Source of the DNA: Amblyomma americanum
Lineage: Eukaryota; Arthropoda; Arachnida; Ixodida; Ixodidae
Reading direction: 5' to 3'
DNA length: 64,000 nucleotides
Assembly: GCF_052857255.1 (NCBI RefSeq)
Contig: NC_135500.1
Coordinates: 160,896,189 to 160,960,188 of the forward strand
The position numbers and the translations under genes were made by a program. Within the stretch, counting starts at the first letter, position 1, and every line of letters begins with the position of its first letter. The notes under the pieces are model-generated. The model had not been told where the DNA came from, made no database searches, and was given only the letters and a program-made list of their open reading frames with translations. Positions 11,050 to 20,110 of this stretch are shown one piece after another.

Positions 11050-11113
11050 CTGGAGGTATGGGAGCCAAGCCCCGAGGCACTAGAGACGGTTATGGAAGTC
11101 TACGAAAAACCAG
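11050..11113 (+). CDS. Dscam-like exon: small cytoplasmic exon ending YEKP
   Basis: A 64-bp exon, phase 0 to 1, between GTACGTTGCAG and CCAG|GTGCGC. It encodes LEVWEPSPEALETVMEVYEK and a proline, an acidic stretch whose last tyrosine forms a third YxxP motif (YEKP, 11101-11112). Small size makes the call depend on splice sites and phase. Both fit the neighbours at 10298 and 11860. An internal GAG|GTATGG could act as an alternative donor. Confidence 0.75.
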
Positions 11114-11859
11114 GTGCGCACTTTCCCAAATCGTTTCCTTTTGTGGCAACTGCACAAAATACTTTTCTAACCAAACAAAAACTTACATATTAAGGTAACC
11201 AACACAAACAGAAGCTTGTATCTGGTAATTCGGTACCCGTCTGCTGGGTAATTATTTCGCTAAGCTCTTTGGTGACAACAATATAAAAATTTTCTTCTTA
11301 TAAAATTGCCAATTTGCCCATGCTTCAGATTGACTCATGTTTAAAGACGCGAGGTGGGCTTTAAAGTGACATTGATATCAATATCTGTAGGCTTGGCGGG
11401 TTAGACAGCCTTACTAACAGGCCATTAAAAAAGTGGCGTTTTGTTCCCATAGCCACCAATCATTTGGGGACTGATAGTAAAAATATGGTGAGTTAAACTA
11501 CGACTGCTTGGACTGTTGGGTCTTCACTGGAGTATTAATACTTCTTCAGGTTAAGTCTCTAAAGTCTTGCGCTCAAAAGTTCACTAAGCAAGACATAGGG
11601 AAATAGACGCCTGTATCGTATTTATTCACGCTTAGAAAGGCACTTGCGTTCTCTTGAGTACCGTGACTTCAAAGCACTGAATATAGTAGCGAAACTTCAA
11701 TATATCATGCTCATTAGTTGCTTATTGCTTCGTGAACATAAGCAAACCCTTATTCCCAACTGTTATACTCCACTGCGTCACATCGTTCGTTGGTGTTTGC
11801 TGGTGGCTACATTGTTGGCATTGGAAATAAAGGCGACATGTTTTGCGGAACCTTTCCAG

Positions 11860-11944
11860 GCCAACAAGCTGTGTGCAGAAGCTCGCCGTTCCACATATCG
11901 AAGATGAGGACCCAAAGAACGGCGTGGAGGGACGATGGTGACGG
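11860..11944 (+). CDS. Dscam-like exon: cytoplasmic tail, basic segment
   Basis: An 85-bp exon, phase 1 to 2, after CCTTTCCAG and before GG|GTAAGG. It encodes GQQAVCRSSPFHISKMRTQR and then TAWRDDGDG. I chose this acceptor over the nearby TGTGCAG because it is the only one that accepts phase 1 without a stop. The phase 2 exit then matches the next exon, which is open only in that phase. The double phase agreement is the main evidence, as no domain is recognised. Confidence 0.68.
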
Positions 11945-12327
11945 GTAAGGCATCAATACAATCGCCAAGCTGCTGCAGTCTTTATTCTGAAGTAGAAATG
12001 TGTGCATTCGGATTAGTGCATGATTTTATGCGTCAGCGTATTAAAGAATAGATGCCACTAGCTGACTGTCATACATCAGAAGCACTGAGTAAACATGTAT
12101 GTGCTTCATTATAAGGTCTGAAGTATAATCAACTGCAAGAAGTTTTGTTCTATTTAGAAATTCTCACTTGAAAATTGATAATAGTCAAGCGTTGATTGCA
12201 TGGAGACATTGCCCACAGACAGGAAAAGACGCAGATACGCATGAGCTTACGCTGCAGAGATTTTACAAGCGGCCCTTCTGGTAATATGCAGTAGAAGTAA
12301 TTAACAGATGCCACTAATTCAATGCAG

Positions 12328-12467
12328 GAGTTCCGGTAGCGAGGTTGAAGCTGAGGAGCTCCCGGGAGACGCGTGCCGTTGCGCCTTCCCGCATACGTTC
12401 ATTGTGCCTTCGGACAAATTGACGTCTCTGGACATCGACGCCTGTAGGAAGGACGCAGGACTGTCCA
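12328..12467 (+). CDS. Dscam-like exon: acidic cytoplasmic segment
   Basis: A 140-bp exon, phase 2 to 1, after TTCAATGCAG and before CCA|GTGAGT (a strong donor). It encodes a serine/glutamate-rich stretch (SSGSEVEAEELPGDACRCAF) followed by PHTFIVPSDKLTSLDIDACR and KDAGLS. No known domain. High exon GC and two good splice sites support it. The phase 1 exit does not fit the terminal exon at 15900, so another exon should lie between. Confidence 0.7.
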
Positions 12468-14103
12468 GTGAGTTTCGTGGGGAACATTCCTTCTTAATTT
12501 GTATCGACAAATTTGTTCCAGTACCAAGTCTACCTGTTGTATGATGAATTCTCTAGACTCATAATTAATCTCCGGTTCCCGAAAAAATAAACTGCCATGA
12601 TAACTAGCTCTGCAATTGAACATATTCTAGCTATAGCTTGAAGAGGTTAGGTTAAAATAAATAGAGGCGCGTTAATGCTTAAAATGTGAGCGGCTAAACG
12701 CAGTAGACCTCCAACGTCCATCTGAAGTTTGTGCTCCGTAAGTTCAGAACTGAGTGTACTCAGTTTATCTGTGTTAGCTCACATGTTTAAACTACCTAAC
12801 GGTGAGCTTCCTGAAACCGATCTGTAGCTATTTTTTATGTGGGGCTGAATAAGTGGCGCTCAGTTAATATAAATATTATTCAGCTCCTATCTGTGCCTCT
12901 GTAATCGTTCATTAATCATGATTACTATACTTACAACTGCTGTCGAGTAGAAAATATATTTTGTACTGTCAATAAGGTATACTCGGAATCACCTCCTCAG
13001 CAGCATAGCTAATAAACCCAGTATTGAAAATGTGTTGGCAAAGGCTGGTCCTACAAAGAACCAGGGTGCCACCATCTATTTAAACTATTGTGCCGATCAC
13101 CTGTGCTGACCTTTTCCCTGTGGCCAGTTGCTCTCGATCAATGCACCGTAGTCGTCATGCGGCTCTAGCAGTCTGGTGGCACCGCGTACTGCCATGGCGG
13201 TTGTCTTTTTCTGCTTTCTTCAGCTGTCAGTAAAAAAAAAAAACATGGCTAACCTGTTCATTGCTGACAGGCGTGACTTTAACTGTAACTAAAGGCATTT
13301 TCAGAGTTGAAGATCTGAGCTAAATATATCTTCAGTTTCAGAATCCTCCAAAGTATGTCTAGATTTCCGCAATAGCCTTGCGCCAGACATTACGAAGTAG
13401 TTATTAGAAATCGCATACTATACTGAAACTTGATTCATATAGAACGATTTTTTTAGTACAACAAAGAATACAGCACGCTTTAATTGGATGATGCAATTTC
13501 ATATATCGCCCGTTTGCGTTTCGTTAGCAAATATACTAAGAAAGTGTGTAGCTACTTAGCCATCCGTTTGAAATAATTGTTGTGCTGAAATATACAGTGG
13601 AATGGATGTTTGAGTTGTAGTCATTCAGGTTTACTAGAACCAAGACACAAATGTTTACATCAAGATCTCGCAGCACTAGAACCAGATATACGCCCTAATA
13701 CGCATGGTGTAGGAACAGACATTGTCTTTTTCTCTCCTCTGCCATCAATTCGGCTCTCGTGCTTTCAGCTCCGCTGTTAGGTTAGCGATATGATTTAACG
13801 TGCGTAAAGCACGAACCGTCCGGACATGCTATCAGGCGCGTGAGCGCGGTCAGATATAAATTGATGTACGTAGGCAACGGAAGTGATTCCAAACGTCTAC
13901 TGAGTGTGCCTGGGATACAAAAAGTTCAGTGGTATACTCGTCCTGACGTAACGTCGTTAAAATTGACAGGGCTATACTACAACTAGTTAAGAGCAGTGAT
14001 AATGGTTACAGTTAATTGGGAGTAGAAAATACACTTTGCTCTGCCTTCTTGATTATTTCTTTTCTCGTCCCTGCCTTCAGTTCGCAGGAGCTTTAGGGGC
14101 AAG

Positions 14104-14209
14104 ATATCTGCGTGACAATGGAACCTTTGGCCCCCCAGGAGCGGCCGCATGGGGGTAGGACGATGTTCCTGGCAATGCGGCCGGGAGCTGAGAAAGAGAC
14201 AACTGCAAG
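14104..14209 (+). CDS. Candidate additional Dscam-like tail exon (tentative)
   Basis: Between 12468 and 15899 the exon phases need at least one more exon. At 14104-14209 one frame stays open and reads ICVTMEPLAPQERPHGG, then RTMFLAMRPGAEKETTA, with a possible donor GCAAG|GTGCAC. GC is high compared with its flanks. The proposed acceptor (GGGGCAAG) is weak, the exit phase is 2, and the terminal exon needs 0, so even this does not close the model. It may instead be conserved non-coding DNA or part of an unrecognised repeat. Confidence 0.3.
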
Positions 14210-15899
14210 GTGCACTACGTTCATCAACCTCTCAAATGGGTAGTACGCAGTAGCTTATATAGCTGAGTCGAACCACGAAAGGTAAGTAATTTATTCATAG
14301 TTCGAGAAGAACGTACAACTTCGTTTCGGGGGGGAAGGGGGGGGTGCCTTTCGGTACCAAAATTGTCGAATCTAATAGCGCTTAAGGAACTACGGAAATT
14401 AAGGGCCAGCTAAGGCAAGCGTTCGTAAAATTCCTATAGTTGCGAAACGCAGAGAAAAGCAATCGGAAGCCGGCATGTGTGATAGAAGTGTTAGAGAGAG
14501 AGAGAGAGACACTAGAAACATGTATATGCTCACGAGCTTTTCCCAAGTGCAGCTCTTCGGAAACGGCCTACTTTCTCTGGAATCTGAAGGCGTAGGATTC
14601 TGTCATTTACGATCATGGTGAAACTGTATAGCCGCTGCATACTGCAACTGCTCATTAAGTTTTGTGTTACCGTCAGCGAGCGAAAAAACACCAATAACAC
14701 GCAAGCACTTTAGCCGCCAGTAAACGATTGAAATTCCGCGTATTATACATGCAGGACTGAGGAGAGGGATATTTACTTGTAGCTGGAAAAGGGCCATGGA
14801 GATATTTAGCTGAATTGGGTGAGAGCGGGGCCAGGAGAATTAACGCTGTCAACCATATAAACGCTTCTTTACATTTATGCCTTGCGAATCGGGGTGACAC
14901 GTCTGTACAGCGGTGTTTCTTTAGTCGCGCGACAACCTTAGACGTGCAGACTCCAGATACAGTCCGCGTTGTTAATTCTTCTGTGGAATGCGCCAAACTC
15001 AGATTTTGCAGTGCTACATGAGAAAAATTGTGTAGCATTTATTCCACAGTGTGCAGGTAGCTCACAATGTGCGTTTTAACATTTGTGAATTATGAACATA
15101 TAACAATATTACGTTTTCTGTTGGGAAATTACGCAGAAACACAAAAAAGTGCGCTCGCTTCGTGTTTCTACGCATGCGAGTTTTTCCTGTTGCTTCGATT
15201 GCTATTCTGAAAACCACGACCTTTGTTCCTCTGAAACATTTGTTCTTATTGCATTACGTTTCGGCAATGCATAACGTAGGACCTGATCGTTCGTCGTTTA
15301 AGAAAGAGCCGTGCTGCAGCAATCCAGGCTTTGTGGTGCTGTCGGCATATCTTCTTTGTATCTTGTTGGCTACTGTAGCTATGTTTCGTTCTCATCTGCG
15401 CCGTATTATTTACCGGCTGGCATACTGTTTCGCAGCGTGTTTTCCTGGATTATCGACTGCGGAACGCATTTCAAGAATTATGTAAAAAGCTATTTCATCC
15501 AGTGCGGCTGTCAATCATGAAGGAAGGTAGGGCCGGTTTCGTTACCTTTAGGCTATGAGCTCTAATACTTGCAGGCAGTAATCAGAAGGGTAGTCGATAA
15601 TCACTCACTCAGCGCAGCCCATATCCTCCTTTTCCCTTGTGTCGGTAGGATCTACTTCAAGATTCAATCATCAAGGTGAAGCTCTCTTTCCGCAAATTCA
15701 ACTTGGTTGGTGTCAGTCATCTTTCTCTAAATTAAATTTACCAGGCAGACACACTTCTGTCAAATGTTTTTTTGAAGCTCTTTTTGCTTGAAGAAATATT
15801 CTTGACAAAAATACATCATCGAACGTTATCTATGTAAAAAAAATTACAATTGAACAAATTTGTCGGCAATCATGATGTTTTCGATTGCACTATTTGCAG

Positions 15900-16022
15900 C
15901 CGAGCAAGTTCATGGCCTACGTGTATAAGCAGCACCAGATTGCTTCATGTGACCCCGAAGATTATCGAGTGAAAGACGACGCCATCGCAGATGCAAGTGC
16001 TCTCTTCGCGCAAGACGACTGA
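15900..16022 (+). CDS. Dscam-like terminal exon (C-terminus and stop)
   Basis: After TATTTGCAG a 40-codon frame reads PSKFMAYVYKQHQIASCDPE, then DYRVKDDAIADASALFAQDD, and stops at TGA (16020-16022). Third-position GC is high. Phase 0 is the only phase that stays open; phase 1 would stop after ten codons. The acidic C-terminus is not a PDZ ligand. Two AATAAA signals follow within about 210 bp, which supports this as the last coding exon. If an upstream alternative splice enters in phase 1, the protein would end early instead. Confidence 0.72.
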   Translation, partial: PSKFMAYVYKQHQIASCDPEDYRVKDDAIADASALFAQDD

Positions 16023-16180
16023 AGTGTGGTTTCTCAGCGTGACATATATCAGTGGCATCCAACTAGGGACAACTGGCCGTAATTATCACCGGTGTGTGTG
16101 AAACACACTCCAAGCGACACTCGCTGTTTATTCATGTGACGGAAGTCCTTGTGGTGAAAGTATATTTTCATATTCCTACC

Positions 16181-16238
16181 AATAAACACGAACTGCTCAA
16201 AATTTGTGTTGCTTACTTATTGCTATGCTATCAATAAA
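16181..16238 (+). terminator. Polyadenylation signals of the Dscam-like gene
   Basis: Two AATAAA hexamers at 16181-16186 and 16233-16238, the second just before an A run, 160-215 bp after the stop codon. This is the usual spacing for a short 3' UTR. The exact cleavage site is not known. Confidence 0.65.
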
Positions 16239-16299
16239 ACAAAAAAAAATTGACTCTTTGGGTCTTTGCTCCAAGAGGCGTTATTTCCGCTCATCGCTC

Positions 16300-17570
16300 T
16301 CTCTCATATCGTCGAGCATGGCGCATCGGTACGTCTACCAGTCCTCTTGATGAGAAATCCTTAAGTTCCTTGCTTTTAGACCAAGTCTGAGTCCCTGTGG
16401 TAAAACACGACTGGTCCGCTGACAGTTATGCAAGTTGCTACATTCAATAGCTCTTCTCAGGGATTATAAAAAAAACGGAAGGGGTGAAAAAATAGAGTTG
16501 CCTGATGCTAACAGCAGACATTTCGGCTCATAACTGGCGTGGAAACCTGCTAATTTCCATACATTGGCGATAGATTGCAGGTGTGCTTTGATTTAGAGTT
16601 GATTAACAGCAAAAAATAAATACGTCTGGGTCTCAAAGACGGCAAGCACATTCCGCGTACTATCACGTATTTTATCTTATTTAGAGTACTAGAAAAGCCG
16701 CTGTCTTATTTTGTGCCCTGAATAAAATATGGTCAGCCATTATGGCAAGAGTAAGCCTACTAAAGCGCGCTTTATATGCCGGAATCGATTTGGTATCGCG
16801 CGTATCGTGAGTTACATGTGCCACAATCAAAATGTCTATTGGCTGATGGAAATTTTTTCGCATACGAATATAAGGTGCCGGAGCAAAACACACGATGCGG
16901 TGTCGCCGCTTTCAAATCCAGGGGTTAGTTGGTAAACCTTGAAGGACTCAGAAGCGGCCACATAATTTTAATTGCTTCTGCAACGCAAAATGCTAATACT
17001 GTCACGTTGCACCTTGTGGAAGACAACTTAGGTACGACAGTCTTTTAATGGACCAATCTCAAACGGCAAAGGAACCCCAGCAGAACACAGGTGATGATGA
17101 TGACGTCCTCAGACCACAGGTGTGTTAGATGCTCATCTTAAGCCTCTTATAGAAACGTGAGTCTGGCTCGCGAGCTTGGTTAGCAGCAGCCGTTGAGCAG
17201 CTATGGTTGCAGACGAGGCAATACATTCGGTGTTCCTACTGAAGCATTCCATATGAGCAGCTGATGTAAAATTTTAAGCATAGAGAATTTTGACGATATT
17301 AAAAAAAATATGCGAAATTCATAATGCGAAATTATTATGCAGTCGACATATTTTATGTTTGACCTTTCCCCCTCCGCGTATGCCATTGACATGGTATCTA
17401 TAAGATATACCTGACGTCATCCGGAGTCTGTTATTTTCGACTTTCCGTACGTGTTGTTTCTATAGCCCGTGTGCACTCTGTATGTTCCGTACAGTTTTTA
17501 TATGAGCCATATACCGAACATACGTAATTAGAGAAATTTTTGTGCCTTTCAATACCGGTGAAGTCATGAC
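16300..17570. other. Intergenic, nothing recognised
   Basis: AT-rich DNA downstream of the Dscam-like gene. Short open frames (for example 16681-16935) have no domain and no splice context. Confidence 0.6.
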
Positions 17571-17575
17571 CTTGT

Positions 17576-18110
17576 TTGGTTTTGTCGGGAAACGCCAGAA
17601 GACGTTCTCTTCTTAGACCTTCCACGTTTTTAAATAGGCCATACACATATGCGTGTATCATGACTGTGACTTGTCGCATTCGCCAACCATTACACACCTG
17701 TGGCCGCAATGAGACCATATTACATATTCTTTGTGAGTGCCCAGCGTACAGTTCTCAAAGATATCTTCTACGCCGTAGTCTGGAAAACTTCGATTCCCGC
17801 CTGCTAACGGAGGCCAAGATTCTTGGACGCTAGACGCGGCGTTCATCGGTGGTGAAGGCCTGGTAGGCTCTCCTGAGGTTCTTGAGTCTCGAGCCTGCAC
17901 AACAGGCTATGACTTTGTCGAAGCCTTTACGTCTCCTGTTTTTTGTATTCTTATTTTTATCACTTCCTTTTCGCCCTCACCTTTATATTCTCTCATATAA
18001 CCTCTCCCAGTGCAATGTAGCAAGCTGGTTTCATCTACCGGTTAACCACCCCGCCTTTCCTTCTCCTTCTCATAACTGTGATCTAGCAGTCCATGTCGCT
18101 TGACAAATGA
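17576..18110 (+). mobile_element. LINE 3' fragment (I/R1-like, C-terminal cysteine motif and 3' UTR)
   Basis: The frame at 17650-17833 reads CRIRQPLHTCGRNETILHIL and then CECPAYSSQRYLLRRSLENF. This is the cysteine/histidine motif at the end of many non-LTR retrotransposon ORF2 proteins, which usually reads ETI.HILCECPAY...R. A stop interrupts at 17831 and the frame resumes with ALLRFL, the usual end of the same family. The pyrimidine-rich trailer (about 17930-18090) matches, in pattern and words, the trailer of a second copy at 54870-55330 in this window. 5'-truncated and dead. Confidence 0.68.
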
Positions 18111-19440
18111 CCGCATCCCTGATACGAAGAAGCAAGGGAAAGGTTATATACTGGTCTAAGATGCACAGAGTGGAGTATCTTAGTCCTCTATCCGCCTATA
18201 AGGAAATGGAAAATGGCGAAAGTGTTTCCGATAACTTAAACTATCCACTGAATGTTGAGGATCCGCGCACAAGGACTCCTTGAAGCACCTCTTTTGCAGG
18301 TTTTGTAAGCCAACTGTTCAACTCACGCGTGGCGCCATACCCTCGGTTTGCTCAGGCGCACGCAATTCATATTTGTCAATGACAATTTTCCCAGTACCGT
18401 CTTACCGCTACATTCCATTGATCCTTATGTTTCCGAAGTTCCCGAGCTTTTGTTTTCTTACCAGTATCTTCAATGCAGCGGCAAATTTAATATCGGCAGT
18501 CTTGAGACGTGAATGCATGCGTCGGCGTCATATCGCTACCATCTCCTTCGGCCATACGTTGTGAGGAATCTTTGACTCGCCTATGGACGCAATATTAAAA
18601 TGCGAGGCCACACAGACGCGTGTCGTGACGTAGAGCGTACATTTGTTGTTTGTTTTCATGGGGCGACACTTTCTATTTGGAATTCAATAACTCTAGCACA
18701 GCGTGTGCCGAATACAAATGCTTCCAAGCATTGTCCTCGATTCGAATGCGTTTCCCTTGGGTACGGGCGATACGTATAGCGTCCGATATTGTCTCCCGTG
18801 TCTCGCGAGCGTTTTCCATTGGAATTCGAAATGACGACTGCTCTCTGCCGCCCGTACATTCGGTAATATCTCAACTCCTTTGCATGCATACACGAAAGCC
18901 CGATTTTTTAATTCTCCCTCATTTGTTCATTTTTAAATAAAGGGAAGCTGTCCTATGTTCGCATTTACTCCTGCAAGTATATTTTTACAGCTTTAAAAGT
19001 TGCAGAAACTTTCATTCTTTTAAGTTGTATTCATTAATCTAACAACATTCCTTTCCTGCGATCTCATAGTAGTCGTTTTTTTGTTAAAATGTTTGGACGA
19101 TGGCTTCATCGTGCAATATTCAAAGTAACACCATGAGGTAAGTATGTCTAACTTTTGTGTGGGCAATTCAACACCGCACGAAAGCTTAACGTTCCCCAGA
19201 AAGCAAATTTAAAGCATTCTTCAAAACACAGCATAATTCATAGCTCCTCCTTTCTACTGTGTCATGGGAGCGGCTGTATGGAAAAAATAAACATAAAAAA
19301 TACGTGCAAGATTTCTAGAAGACTTTGATGAATGGCTGTAGACATAATTTTGGCTTCGAAAGCTTCGAACAGTCAGATGAATTGTTAGCGATTAATTGTG
19401 AGTAGAGTGGAACCGTCAGTGCTATCGGCTACATCATCTT
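18111..19440. other. Intergenic, nothing recognised
   Basis: No recognisable domain, repeat or RNA gene. Open frames at 18650-18940 overlap on both strands and look like chance. Confidence 0.55.
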
Positions 19441-19442
19441 AG

Positions 19443-19582
19443 GAAACGCCGCCGCGGTCGCTCAGTGGTCATGACGCTAGGATGCTGACCCAATACACGC
19501 TGGCTCGATCCTGGCCACTGCAGTTGAATTCGATCCAGGGGAGATTCTAGAGGGCCGTGTAATTTGCTACGTTAGTGCATAT
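19443..19582 (+). mobile_element. tRNA-derived SINE (Ruka-like), left half
   Basis: Starts GCCGCCGCGGTCGCTCAGTG with an A-box-like TCGCTCAGTGG (about 19453-19463) and a B box GGCTCGATCC (19502-19511), the RNA polymerase III promoter of a tRNA-derived SINE. The body ATTCTAGAGGGCCGTGTAA continues to 19582. It breaks off where the Gypsy element begins and resumes at 22248. Pattern recalled from tick SINEs; the family name is an inference. Confidence 0.8.
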
Positions 19583-19727
19583 TTCCAGGTGGCGCTGAAG
19601 CAAAAACGTCGTTGACGCTGGTAGCGCGCGGATTGAAGGACGTTGAAGTTCTCCGTCTCTCCCACCGAAGGACGTGATGCCGAGCCCTCTCTTGCTGGGT
19701 TCCTGTCTTGTTACCAACACCGTGACA
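19583..19727 (+). repeat. 5' LTR of the Gypsy element
   Basis: 145 bp beginning TTCCAGGTGGCGCTGA and ending CACCGTGACA. It matches the 3' LTR throughout with scattered differences (for example a short extra stretch near 19645). The LTR lacks the usual TG start. The following AATCTGGTGGAGGTGGG is where a tRNA primer site would sit. The primer is not identified. Confidence 0.85.
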
Positions 19728-19867
19728 AATCTGGTGGAGGTGGGATCGATCTCATGTCTTGTACCCCAATGGCTACCCAGCGCTCCAGTCCTATACCCGT
19801 CAAGACGCCCGTCCACCGTGCTCGACGCCGGATTCGAGGCTTACCACCTTAGCCTGATCCATCGGGT

Positions 19868-20110
19868 ATGTCCTCAGAACAACTTGACGCCGCCTCAATG
19901 CCTGGCCCGACCACCCCAATGCCTGCCACGACCACCACAATGCCTGCCACGACCACCCCAATGCCTGGGGCTCCCACACCCTACTTCACACTCCAGAACC
20001 CCCGCATCCCGAAGTCCTTCCGCGGAGACATCTTTGAGGACGTGGAAGACTGGTTGCAGCACTACAACCGAGTTGCCGCGTTCAACAAGTGGGATGACGC
20101 CACCCCCACG
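19868..20110 (+). pseudogene. Gag fragment with a 21-bp minisatellite
   Basis: The frame from ATG 19868 carries a low-complexity start made of about three and a half copies of a 21-bp unit (CCAATGCCTGCCACGACCACC, 19894-19970), giving repeated PMPATTT. It then reads PRIPKSFRGDIFEDVEDWLQ and HYNRVAAFNKWDD, the familiar start of the Gag capsid region in arthropod Gypsy elements (FxGxxFEDVEDWLxxFxRVAxxNxW). At about 20095 it stops matching Gag and pol sequence begins, the join of a large internal deletion. Confidence 0.75.

Larger units (their letters stand above)
2172..16022 (+). other. 3' part of a Dscam-family (Down syndrome cell adhesion molecule-like) gene, gene span
   Basis: Role: family members are single-pass cell-surface Ig/FNIII receptors that mediate homophilic adhesion in neurons and, in arthropods, haemocyte recognition. 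Seen: an FNIII domain on two exons, a last FNIII domain on one exon, a transmembrane exon followed by RRRN, then a tail on at least five exons. The first four exons all join phase 1 to phase 1, the next junction is also phase 1, and later junctions are 0, 1 and 2. The motifs IIGYSVYYK, GGCPVLYFV, SNNV.PQQ and AHN.AGSTE in the last two FNIII domains are those of Dscam. Known: chelicerates have canonical Dscam plus expanded short sDscam families, and both share this 3' arrangement. I cannot tell which this is because the 5' exons are missing. The join from 12467 (phase 1) to 15900 (phase 0) needs a further exon. Introns are large and full of dead transposons, and exon GC is much higher than intron GC. 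Confidence 0.85.

Noticed and set aside
11874..11940. Alternative acceptor TGTGCAG for the basic tail exon, reading KLAVPHIEDEDPKNGVEGR
   Set aside because: It needs phase 0, but the exon at 11050-11113 leaves phase 1, and it meets a stop before the good donor at 11945.
14673..15038. 121-codon minus-strand open frame in the Dscam-like intron
   Set aside because: Also open on the other strand at 14815-15021. No domain.
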